A stretch of 29,597 nt of DNA from Lingula anatina (taxonomy: Eukaryota; Brachiopoda; Lingulata; Lingulida; Lingulidae): NCBI RefSeq assembly GCF_001039355.2, contig NW_019775624.1, positions 216,979-246,575 on the forward strand. Reading direction: 5' to 3'. Numbering within the stretch: position 1 is the stretch's first letter; each line of letters begins with the position of its first letter. Both the position numbers and the translations under genes were made by a program. This document shows, piece by piece, positions 1-8,664 of the stretch. Below the pieces are notes generated by a model. The model saw nothing but the letters and a program-made list of their open reading frames with translations. It made no database searches and had not been told where the DNA came from.

Positions 1-69
1 TAGTTACTATTGAACTTGAATAGGAAGTCATATACTGGCAATTTACTGTGACATTAAAATTGACCTTTG
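1..69. repeat. Left part of a satellite unit, cut by the hAT insertion
   Basis: This is the left half of one roughly 145-bp unit of the array that resumes at 5031. It matches the stretch at 5979-6047 nearly base for base and stops at CCTTTG, where the hAT element begins. The other half of the same unit starts at 5031, so the two pieces once were continuous. Confidence 0.9.
64..69. repeat. Target-site duplication CCTTTG, left copy
   Basis: CCTTTG directly precedes the CAGTCTG terminus of the hAT element and is repeated exactly at 5025-5030 after its CAGACTG end. Removing the element and one copy restores the ordinary satellite sequence TTGACCTTTGACCTAC. A 6-bp duplication is shorter than the usual 8 bp of hAT elements, but shorter ones are known in some hAT lineages. 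Confidence 0.9.
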
Positions 70-160
70 CAGTCTGTGCCAAAAACTTTTTGGACTACTA
101 GCCCTTCGGGCTAGCAGGGTCTAAAAATTTACTAGCCCGAACCAAAAAACACTAGCCCGA
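70..160. repeat. hAT left terminus with subterminal ACTAGCCC repeats
   Basis: After the CAG terminus, a short palindrome ACTAGCCC-TTC-GGGCTAGC lies at 97-115, and direct copies of ACTAGCCCG lie at 131-139 and 151-159. The same motif recurs at the other end. Such clustered short repeats are typical binding sites for hAT transposases; that role is inferred here. Confidence 0.8.
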
Positions 161-267
161 ATATAAACAATTCATTTAAACAGTATATGTAGGTGTTTTA
201 AGAAGTTGTGTATCAAAGTAATTTAAAAACCTTGTGAGGTGAGTCAGTCAAGTTGGTCAAAAGGCTT

Positions 268-390
268 TTATTCAAGTTCATGGGATTTTGCAGCATATAT
301 TGCCAGATTTTTATTAACTTCAGCTTCGGTAATTTCTTCTTCTGAATAGTAGTCGCTGTCATAACTGTCTCCAGCAGTATCTGGCAGGTC
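268..390 (-). CDS. hAT transposase last exon with stop and overlapping poly(A) signal
   Basis: The exon follows a TTTCAG acceptor at 391 and encodes an acidic end: DLPDTAGDSYDSDYYS, then EEEITEAEVNKNL, and finally SHELE before the TAA stop at 270-268. The stop is embedded in GAATAAAAG, so the AATAAA poly(A) signal overlaps the stop codon and the 3' UTR would be very short. The 10-codon exon 558-529 (SDEEEGEMEE) precedes it. Confidence 0.8.
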   Translation of the reverse strand, partial: DLPDTAGDSYDSDYYSEEEITEAEVNKNLAIYAAKSHELE

Positions 391-2567
391 CTGAAATGTT
401 CATCATTGCTTTTGTTACATATTCAAATCACTATTTTTGTAATGTTTTAAATATACATCTTTCTAATTTGTGCCATTGTTGTTAAGTCAGCTTACCAATT
501 TTTTTCAAAATAATACAAGGACATTTACCTCTTCCATTTCTCCCTCTTCTTCATCACTCTGATATAAAAGAAAAGAGTTTTTAAAGTCAAAATGCCAGTA
601 ATGAATTAAATAAGTTCTCTGTTTAAGATACAGAATTACCATACATTCAATGATAGGGCTGATGATATTGCTTATAATTAACTCAAAATGTCTTAACATT
701 AATACTGTTAATGCAATAACTATGAACATATTCAGTTAAAACATTCACCTCTGCAACTCTTGGCATATTGGACAGCAGGGGTTCAGACTCTCTGCTGATG
801 GATGGCAGAGATTCAGGCTCTGTCTCAATGGAAATCAAGCCAGGCTCTCTGCTAGTGGATGGCAGAGTTTCAGGCTCTGTCTCAATGGAAATCAAGTCAC
901 TGTCAGACTCTCTGCTGGTGGATGGCAGAGATTCAGGCTCTGTCTCAATGGGATTCATATCGCACTCTCTGCTGGTGGATGCTGATGACAAGGGTTTGGG
1001 TCTTGTATACCCGACTCTTCTTCTCCGTCCTGAAGGAGTTACCTAAAGGAGAACATAATTCGTAATTATTATTCAACTTTAACAATGAAAAATAAAAATA
1101 TTACAACAGGGTCAAACAAAAATGGGATGCTTACCATCCAGTGATCAATGGAATTCTTCGGATCAAATTCTTCTACTGGTGGACTGCAGGTTTCTACCAC
1201 CAGTATATCATTCAGGTTTGAAGTTTGCAGGTGGCCTCTTCTCTTATTTTTGGTAAGCTTAGACCTTGAGAAAGTTGTTTCATTGTTGACACTTGTTGGA
1301 GGTAAGGTCAGAAGTAAGTCCATCACAAGGGAAATGTTTTTGTATTCTCTAGCAACAAGTGGTAGAACACTGGTCCATGTGAGCGATTTCAGATTGCTTC
1401 CATGTCTAAAAGATAAACGTTATAGTCATAACTATGGTAAGACAAGACAGCTCAATTAATAACAATTTTTACCACAACAATAAATGATACATTAATACTG
1501 TTCAATAAATGATTTCTCTCTCATTACTTGTTTATAACAATAACTTACCTATTGTACACATAAGACTTCAAAAACACCCATTCTGTTAACAGCTCAGACA
1601 AGCTACAGTCACTGTCAAAGCCACCATTTACTAGTGTATTCAACATTCCACTGTAAATCTCCTTCAGCATTTCATCTCCATAATCTACCGGTAAAAGAAA
1701 ATGGTGTCATTAACATTTTTAAGATGACAAAAAAAGCAAGACTGTATACTTTTCTAAAATGTCAACAAAAATGTCATTAAATATACAAAACAAATCATAT
1801 TACAACTGAAATTTCATTAATATATGAGTACAAATTTTGCAATTATATAATCAAGCAGTACTGTAAAGGAAAAATAATTTCTATTATCTCCTGTAAAAAA
1901 AATAAAAGGTTAGTATCATAACAACATGCAAAGAACATAAATTATTATTAGTAAAATCAAAACAGTAACTGAACACATTCTGTTGTGTAACCTGCTTCGT
2001 TGGTTTCTGGCCAGTTTCTAAAAGATGAGATGGCACTGGCTTGAACAATGTTGGTCTTAGGAAAGCGATTCTCAAGGCTATTTATGAGCTGCTTGACCAT
2101 TGGCTCATGAAACCCATAGCCTGTGTCTCCAGTCAATGACTCATCCATATATGACTTAGTGGCCAGCAATGTAAGAACTTCCTCATTGGGCCTAGTATTG
2201 GAATTTAAATATCATCAGAAATACAATTTAACAAATTATTACATCTTACTGAGGACTTTCTTAGATGTTAGTAATTACTAAGTAAAGAAAACCTGTTTAT
2301 TTCATTACTATGCTTACATTGGTTGCATGTGAATGAGAACACCTTTTGTAGCCTCTAGGTAACTGAAGCTGTCTGCAAGGGAAATCCCCCTCTCTTGCAT
2401 CTTCAAGGACAGTTTCATCAACACAGCAAGGATAAACTGAAATAAACAATAAATGCCAAGATTAGATTTAGGAATGTATTGAATGAATAGTTTCAATGAA
2501 TAGTTTTGAAAAACTGGTTTGAGTAACTTGGTTATATTATTTTAACATTGTTAGGACTTCCAATTTA

Positions 2568-2600
<33 letters not shown>

Positions 2601-4598
2601 ATTCAAGCTTTATTTACTTCAAATTTGAAATATTGATTTAGGAATGCACCTTTTATTTTCATTATTAATAATAATTAACCTTATTTAAAAAAGGTAAAAC
2701 ATATTAAGTTTAAAACATAAAATTGTCTACACAGCCTTCTATTCATTATATACCTTGAGATCAAGGATGAAACCCATGACAGCAGTATTTTTCATTAGTT
2801 TTACCAGCCCCTGTGCCTTTGGGGCAGTGTGAGAACTGTTTTCCAGTTGAATTTTAATTGCCCTGTACCCTTTCAAGTAGGCTGCTATTGCCTTGCACAG
2901 GTGGGGCAACCAACGGGTGCCCCCCACCCTAGTAGGCAAAATGCTGGTCATTCTCAGGGTGTCAAAGGTCTTCAACAATTCACGCTTTTGTTTGGGGCTT
3001 TTTCTATAAAAATAGTATAGCCCTGCAAAATAAGCAATACTGTCACAATTGGGTTACAAACTCATTTAATTTTTTTTCCACATATTTATTGCACTTGTAC
3101 ATATGTACTCCTCAGAAATTAATTCTATTTTGTAATGATAATGTAACCAGTTTACTGCTTACCCATTAATAAAGTGATGGACTTTTCATACAGTTTTGAT
3201 TTCTTCACTGCATCCTTAAATGCAAGCTCTAGCCTATGGGCTGTGCAGTGAATGATTACGGTCTCTGGATTCTTAGAATTCACCATAGATGCCACACCAA
3301 TTCTTTGGCCTGAAGCACAAATGTCATAATCAGTAATAATCACATAAAGCTGAGTGTTACAACATGCAATATAACATATCCCTGAAAGGGTAAAAGTGAA
3401 AGGGAACATATTTCAGTGTTTATGATCTTTTGAATTTTAAGATAAATTTAATGCACATATCCCTAAACTTAAACTTTATCATGATATATATACCTGTATA
3501 GGCAAACAATTTGACAATTTTCCCAAAACAAAAAGTGAATGAGCAGACAGTCTTCTCATTAAATTAGAATATAGAATTATAATAACTTCCATTTCATCAC
3601 CTTGCATGTTAGAAGCACCATCTGCACAGAAGCAACAAATTTTGGGCCAGTGATCTTCTGGACTTGAAAAGTTTTCACATGTAGAATCAATAAAGGTAAA
3701 AATGTCATGTCCTGTAGCTGACTCGGGTGACCCTATATAACAATACAAAATATTAACTTTAGGTACTTGGCACAAGTTTGCAGGCTATGGTAAATAGGGT
3801 AGACTGTCAAACAGCTCATTTATCCTTACAGACCATACAACCAGAGATCATTCAAATTCGTGACAATCAAATTCTCTTCTTAAATTAATAAAATACTTGT
3901 AGACTTTTTCCAAACAACAAACATTCCCTTACACTTAGAAAGTAAAATATTGCTTACCAATTCCCATAAAACGTTCCACAACTTTTCCTTGGTGACATGT
4001 CCTCATGAACATAGATTCGTATTCTTCCCCGGTGAAGTCGGAGGTTCCATCAGCTGTTATGCTTACAAAATTTGCACACTTGAAAATGTCGCTCGTCTCT
4101 TTCTTTTCTACTGCTGCAATACTCTTTACGAATTCAGCCGCCTTTTTGTCATTGATGTAACTGACCCCCACATCGAGCCCCTTCGCTGTGTCCAGTTTAC
4201 ATAGTAAAGTGAAAGTTTTAAAACTGAAATGGTGTTTTGCCACCGCGTGAGCATTTCTAAACAGAATGCTCAACCGGTCTCTCTCGTGAGCTTTGAGCGA
4301 TTGCAGTGTCCTGCCAGCCTGGGATTCAGCAGGTCCAGTACTTTCAGAAGCCTGTTTTATGGAAACTGCCCTTTCGTGACATTTAGATCGTTCGTGAGAC
4401 TTTATCGCCTCTATCCGGAAGTTGGTCGTCCCTGTGACAAAGTTGTTAATGGAATCTGACGTGCCGGCGTGCTCCTTGCATAAGAGGCATGTCATGATAC
4501 CCTCTTCTTCGTCATAACTCAGCCAGGCTCTTCCATCCTTCCAGGATGGCTGGAAGGACCTTTTTCTTTTTTTTCATAGGCATCCGAGCTTTTTGCAT
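268..4598 (-). CDS. hAT transposase, ZNF862-like, 11 exons, one frameshift
   Basis: Exons on the minus strand are 4598-3958, 3732-3601, 3309-3163, 3022-2754, 2436-2318, 2191-1992, 1684-1549, 1405-1135, 1042-749, 558-529 and 390-268. Every junction has GT-AG ends and keeps phase, giving about 786 residues. Domains in order are a TTF/BED-like zinc finger (MTCLLCKEH...H...KCH), RNase-H-like catalytic motifs (ITADGTSDFT, CFCADGASNM), CTAHRLELAF and TRWLPH, which match hAT core motifs, a hAT dimerisation domain (from PLVAREYKNISL), and an unusual acidic, Ser/Thr-rich tail. It would excise and reinsert the element in the nucleus. The exon lengths total 2362 nt, one more than a multiple of three, because the start region MPMKKKK and the next segment SFQPSWKDGRAWLSY are in different frames across the A-runs at 4561-4574. 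That is either a real lesion or a sequencing error. The start at 4598 is uncertain; 4583 or 4577 are alternatives. Confidence 0.9.
749..1042 (-). CDS. hAT transposase exon 9: repeat-bearing tail
   Basis: This exon begins VTPSGRRRRVGYTRPK, a basic segment that could serve as a nuclear localisation signal. It then carries three imperfect copies of IETEPESLPSTSRE joined by short Ser/Asp-rich linkers. At DNA level these are tandem units of about 45-51 bp between roughly 770 and 985. The tail is acidic and probably disordered. I do not recognise it as a known domain. Confidence 0.85.
1135..1405 (-). CDS. hAT transposase exon 8: C-terminal dimerisation domain
   Basis: The translation runs from RHGSNLKSLTW through REYKNISLVMDLLLTLPPTS and VNNETTFSRSKLTKNKRR to LNDILVV. 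This is the hAT C-terminal pattern: a hydrophobic helix, then (S/N)xE(R/T)xFS, then a basic turn and a Leu-rich end. The acceptor is TTTTAG at 1406 and the donor ATG|GTAAGC at 1134. In most hAT transposases this domain lies near the end of the protein; here three more exons follow. Confidence 0.88.
2569..2598. repeat. Poly(A) tract, 30 nt
   Basis: An uninterrupted run of 30 A lies in the transposase intron between exons 2754-3022 and 2318-2436. There is no retroelement body beside it that I can see, so it is probably a homopolymer expansion. Confidence 0.95.
3958..4598 (-). CDS. hAT transposase exon 1: zinc finger and first catalytic Asp region
   Basis: This longest exon encodes the basic leader, the motif WLSYDEEEGIMTCLLC, a His/Cys pair further on (SHERSKCH) that completes a TTF-type finger, and ITADGTSDFTGEEYES, where the first catalytic aspartate of hAT proteins is expected. 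The donor is ATTG|GTAAGC at 3957, leaving phase 1. The leader is out of frame with the rest by one base at the A-run, which is T on the plus strand at 4561-4574. Confidence 0.88.
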
Positions 4599-4918
4599 GT
4601 CCAGAGGCCTTTTCTTTTTGTTTTTTCCCAGGTATGGAGCCCTCTCGCCATTTTAAAAACGACATATTAGCACGTGTTTCTTTAACAGACGATGAAAAAA
4701 TTTACACTAACGCGCGTATACAAACGATCGTAAATACAACAACATAACGCAACGCAGTAATGTAATATTATGTTAAGTCTTTATACGCGCGGTTATGCCA
4801 TGCAACATAAACGTAAACACTTCACGCTCGATCGACGAATGTCAACTTAGAGTCGGGGACTAAGAAGATTGGAGACTGATATTTCGACATTTTGTGGTAA
4901 TATAAGCTAAAAATTACT
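4599..4918 (-). promoter_or_regulatory. Upstream region of the hAT transposase gene
   Basis: These 320 bases lie between the transposase start and the right subterminal repeats, so they must contain any promoter. They are richer in CpG (ACGCGCGTATAC, TACGCGCGG, CTCGATCGACG) than the surrounding AT-rich sequence. I see no clear TATA box at a fixed distance. The call rests on position and base composition only. Confidence 0.45.
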
Positions 4919-5024
4919 ACTAGCCCGTTCGGGCTAGTGCTTTTTAAAATTTCAATTTTTTTACTAGCCCGATGCCATTTTAGGTGGGCAATTGCCTCGG
5001 GCTAGTGCTTAACGTCGCAGACTG
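4918..5024. repeat. hAT right terminus with subterminal ACTAGCCC repeats
   Basis: A palindrome ACTAGCCCG-TT-CGGGCTAGT lies at 4919-4938. A further ACTAGCCC is at 4963-4970 and an inverted copy CGGGCTAGT at 4998-5006. The end CGCAGACTG mirrors the left CAGTCTGTG. The motif composition matches 97-159, confirming that both ends belong to one element. Confidence 0.85.
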
Positions 5025-5030
5025 CCTTTG
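5025..5030. repeat. Target-site duplication CCTTTG, right copy
   Basis: This is an exact copy of 64-69, directly after the CAGACTG end of the element and directly before ACCTACTTTT, the continuation of the interrupted satellite unit. Confidence 0.9.
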
Positions 5031-6400
5031 ACCTACTTTTTACTATGAACTGAACTTTGCAAATTTTCATTCCACTTTATCTCCAAAACTGACAGAGATA
5101 GGTCCATAGTTACTATTGAACTTGAATTGGAAGTTATATACTGGCAATCTAAATGTGACCTTGAAATTGACCTTTGACCTACTTTTCACCATGAACTGAA
5201 CTTTGCAAGTTTTTGTTCCCTTTTATCTCCAAAACTGGCAGAGATAGGTCCATAGTTACTATTGAACTTGAATAGGAATTGGATACTGGCAATCTAAATG
5301 TGACCTTGAAATTGACCTTTGACCTACTTTTCACCATGAACTGAACTTTTCAAGTTTTTGTTCCCTTTTATCTTCAAATCTGGCAGAGATAGGTCCATAG
5401 TTACTATTATGTTGAATAGGAAGTCACACACTGGCAATCTAAGTGTGACCTTGAAATTGACCTTTGACCTACTTTTCACCATGAACTGAACTTTGCAAAT
5501 TTCCGTTCCCTTTTATCTCCAAAAGTGGCAGAGATAGGTCCATAGTTACTATTAAGTTGAATAGGAAGTCATATACTGGCAATCTAAATGTAACCTTGAA
5601 ATTGACCTTTGACCTACTTTTCACCATGAACTGAACTTTGCAAGTTTTTGTTCCCTTTTATCTCCAAAACTGGCAGAGATAGGTCCATAGTTACTATTAA
5701 GTTGAATAGTAAGTCACATACTGGTAATCTAAGTGTGACCTTGAAATTGACCTTTGACCTACTTTTCACCATGAACTGAAAGTTTGCAAATTTCCATTCC
5801 CTTTTATCTCCAAAAGTGGCAGAGATAGGTCCATAGTTACTATTAGGTTGAATATTAAGTCACATACTGGTAATCTAAGTGTGACCTTGAAATTGACCTT
5901 TGACCTACTTTTCACCATGAACTGAACTTTGCAAATTTCCGTTCCCTTTTATCTCCAAAAGTGGCAGAGATAGGTCCATAGTTACTATAGAACTTGAATA
6001 GGAAGTCATATACTGGCAATTTACTGTGACCTTAAAATTGACCTTTGACCTACTTTTTACTATGAACTGAACTTTGCAAATTTCCATTCCACTTTATCTC
6101 CAAAACTGACAGAGATAGGTCCATAGTTTCTATTGAGCTTGAATAGGAAGTAATACACTAGCAATCTGTGACCTTGAAATTTACCTACTTTTAATGATGA
6201 ACTGCTTTTTGCATGTTTTCTGGCCTTTAAATCTGCAAAATTGGCAAAGAAATGCCCATGGTTGATATTGAACTTGAATAGAAATTCATATACTATGATA
6301 TTGAAATTAACCTTTGACCTACTTTTTCACCATGAACTGAGCTTTGCATATTTTCTTGCCTCTAATATCTTTAAAACTAGCAGAGATATGCCCATTGTTG
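5031..6400. repeat. Tandem array of about 145-bp units with DR1-like motifs
   Basis: The landmark ACCTACTTTT recurs at 5031, 5177, 5322, 5467, 5612, 5757, 5903 and 6048, a period of 145-146 bp. Two more diverged units follow to about 6400. Each unit reads roughly as a CACCATGAACTGAACTTTGC part, a TTATCTCCAAAA part, CAGAGATAGGTCCATAGTTA, then TGACCTTGAAATTGACC and TTTGACC. No unit is coding. The intact units at 5168, 5313, 5458, 5603, 5748, 5894 and 6039 contain TGACCTTTGACCT, two AGGTCA half-sites spaced by one base on the opposite strand. The array is the site of the hAT insertion. Diverged relatives occur at 14.6, 23.5 and 29.5 kb. Confidence 0.93.
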
Positions 6401-6599
6401 TCCCTAGGTTTTCTCTTTTGTCAGCATATATGCACCACTGACAACACATTTCAAGGAAAACCTATAGGCCTTTTGTCTAGAGAATACAGAAGTGATCAAG
6501 GGTAGGGAAATGCAAGTCAATACGAAAATCTGCTTGATTGTACCATTTTTAGTTATATTTTTTTGCATATTTTGAGAACTCTTGTTGATTGCATTTAAT

Positions 6600-6716
6600 A
6601 GAGCTTGTCAAGCACAAGACTGGTGATGGTGTCCCTTTTTGGAGGGGGATTCCATACGAAAGCTGGTGGTACAATATCTGGAGGCGGTATCGCTTCTCTG
6701 ATCCTCTAGTATTATT
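6600..6716. repeat. Dispersed repeat fragment (GAGGCGGTATCGC family)
   Basis: The stretch AGCTTGTCAAGCACAAG followed by CATACGAAAGCTGGTGGTAC and GGAGGCGGTATCGCTTCTCT is related to copies near 14512, 23325-23800 and 27225-27290. In the other copies the same blocks appear in the same order with the DR1-type repeat between them. This looks like one mosaic interspersed family. I see no coding capacity. Confidence 0.65.
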
Positions 6717-7125
6717 CAGTATTTTTTGATATTTCAGCTCCCCAGTTCCAATTTTGAACTGTTTTCAGGGATTTTTATATTCACGTCTACTGTGTGGATG
6801 ATTTTGATATGATGAATTTAGTGTAAATATGTTGCTCTTTTCTTTCAGAAATATGTTCCTTTTTTGTAGTTGTAGAATCTTCCATGGTGCTTATATTATT
6901 CAGTATTTCGTGTGCAATCTTTTGATATTTCAGCTCCCCAGATCCAATTTTGAACTGTTTCCAGGGATTTTTATACTCAAGTCTATTGTGTGGATGATTT
7001 TGATATGATGAATTTAGTGTAAATATGTTGCTCTTTTCTGTCAGAAATATGTTCATTTTTTGTAGTTGTAGAATCTTCCATGGTGCTTATATTACCTAGC
7101 ATTTTATGTGCAATCTTTGGTTATT
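6710..7125. repeat. Tandem duplication, unit about 185-196 bp, two copies plus a partial
   Basis: TATTATTCAGTATTT begins at 6710 and at 6894, and a diverged third copy (TATTACCTAGCATTTTATG) begins near 7090. Between these points the sequence from GATATTTCAGCTCCCCAG to GAATCTTCCATGGTGCT is repeated with few changes. An 11-12-base segment (GTGTGCAATCT) is missing from the first copy. Opposite-strand frames through it are only echoes of the repeat. Confidence 0.88.
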
Positions 7126-7680
7126 TCAAGGAATCTGGTATTTGAAAGTGCAGTAGCTGTATAGCATGATATCTCTTTTGTAACACTTTATTTAATTTCT
7201 TGTGTATTTTGTACTATTGTATTGTAATTTCTAATGAGGCATATGTTCAGTCATTTGTCATTTGCTTGGTGAAGTCTGTATAGAAATAAAAATAAATAAA
7301 GAGATGAGAATAGAAATACTTGTTTTGTAATTTAATTTAATTTTAACCTTTTAATTAAATATTTTAACACATTGAATTTAATTTAATTTGTGAAATTGAC
7401 CAATACAGCTTGCAATTAAAAGCAAAAAAGATCATGTGATTGTTGAATGATGTTGTCTAGCAGACAGCATCCAGGTGAAATGGGAAATTTGCTCCAGGCA
7501 ATTGGGTGGTGTTCCTTTGGGCTGGTCAGTGCTTGGCTTAGGCAAATCTTGGTTCTGTCAAGAAAGTATCCGTATGTCGGCAACTATTCCATAGAAGAAT
7601 TTGAAATTTTGCATGCAAGGGGTCAGTTTTGCAGTGCGTAAAATAAGCTAAGGAGTGCTTTACAAATTTGTAAATTTGTG
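7126..7680. other. No gene recognised
   Basis: This is AT-rich sequence with several TTTAATTT blocks (7325-7395) and an AATAAAAATAAATAAA stretch near 7282. The plus-strand frame at 7447-7641 has no recognisable motif and its composition is like non-coding neighbours. Confidence 0.5.
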
Positions 7681-8664
7681 GCAGAATGGCGCGAAAAGGA
7701 CAGACATTACCAGACAGATTACAGCGCCAAACGGAACGGCCCGCACGGTTTTATAGAGTAATGCCCAGACTGATGAAACTACACAGAGGTCACACCCAAT
7801 GCATCGAAATCTTATCTCCAGGGTACAGGATGCACTGTCTTTCGGGATACGCTGCTGCAACTAAACAAAAGCCACCCAGTGTGTTCAGAACGAGGGGTAA
7901 ATTGCCACCAAAATGCGTTTTTCAAGGCCCTTAACGAGCACCAAACTGGTTTTAGCAGGTTAGAATACCAGACGACCTGCGAGGTACCCACTGTAAACAG
8001 CGAAACATCGTCGTCTGTTTCTATTATGAATTGGGGCCATGACCGTTTCTGGGTAGAACACTGAAACCGCGTGACTTTTTTTATTAAGGTCAGATTTCAC
8101 CTGTACCGCTAAATTGGTCAAAACAGAGTTTACAGACATCCAGAAGAGGCCTACGACGAAGCATGTACCGCATGAAAAGTGTCACGGGTCATTGACAGCG
8201 TCAGTATTTGGAGTGGATACCACATTGGTGCCAAAACACCAATGGTGGTCATCGATAAACACCTGAACCAGATCAAAGGAAGGAATAATCTGGGAACCAT
8301 TTGACTATCATTTGATAGGGGGGACCTTAGGAACAATTTTAGGTTGCACGGTCAGATTGCCGGTTCACACAGAGCACTTTTAATAGCAGATAACTTACAG
8401 AACCAAGGGAATGAGCAGCTACCCTGGTCATCAAAATCGCCACATTTGAACCGCATAGACAATATGTGGGTAAGAAATTACTTGCCGAATCAACTGCTTA
8501 CATGTCCTACATAAAAATTGGACCAAATTGGACAATTTTGGACCGATGCCTGGAATGATATTCCAGACTGAACTTTAAAAACTTTTCCCAAGGAATGCCT
8601 TGCTGCTTGAGAGCACTGGTAACAGACAGAAAAGGCCAGGGGTAACAGCAACCGTTACTATGAC
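7681..8664 (+). pseudogene. Decayed Tc1/mariner-type transposase
   Basis: Shifting between frames, the plus strand gives a run of Tc1-type motifs in the right order: VRFHLYR, then NRVYRHPEEAYDEACTA (near 8123-8173; compare the family pattern RVYRRxGExYxDAC), GAKTPMVVIDKHLN (near 8228-8270), a block ending in ADNLQNQGNEQLPW, then SPHLNRIDNMW (near 8437-8469; compare SPDLNPIEHLW), and a late AWNDIPD (near 8550). Stops and frameshifts lie between these blocks, and residues around the third catalytic acid are altered, so it cannot make an active enzyme. The helix-turn-helix N-terminus from about 7686 is much less certain, and I could not identify terminal inverted repeats. Confidence 0.78.

Larger units (their letters stand above)
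70..5024 (-). mobile_element. Complete hAT-superfamily DNA transposon, 4955 bp
   Basis: The element starts CAGTCTGTG and ends CGCAGACTG, an imperfect terminal inverted repeat of the CAG type common in hAT elements. It is flanked by a 6-bp direct repeat. Both ends carry subterminal copies of ACTAGCCC in either orientation, as expected of transposase-binding clusters. Between them lies a minus-strand, multi-exon gene for a hAT transposase with a zinc finger, catalytic-domain motifs and a C-terminal dimerisation domain. The matching target duplication and good splice sites point to a fairly recent insertion. The one visible lesion is a frameshift in an A-run near the start of the gene. I cannot tell whether it is mobile. 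Confidence 0.93.

Noticed and set aside
768-1046. Plus-strand frame with Ser/Gly/Asp-rich repeats
   Set aside because: It is the antisense of the transposase tail repeats; the minus strand has phased splice sites and joins to a recognised protein.
3950-4459. Two plus-strand frames over transposase exon 1
   Set aside because: They are antisense shadows of the zinc-finger exon, without recognisable domains.
5031-6400. CRISPR-like array
   Set aside because: The regular 145-bp period is of whole units without spacers, in eukaryotic DNA; it is a satellite-type tandem repeat.
6787-7056. 89-codon minus-strand frame with an internal sequence repeat
   Set aside because: It only mirrors the roughly 190-bp tandem duplication; the third copy does not keep the frame.
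7686-7934. Possible intact helix-turn-helix N-terminus of the Tc1-type transposase
   Set aside because: The open frame does not show a clear Tc1 DNA-binding pattern and the following parts lie in other frames, so I kept only a pseudogene call.
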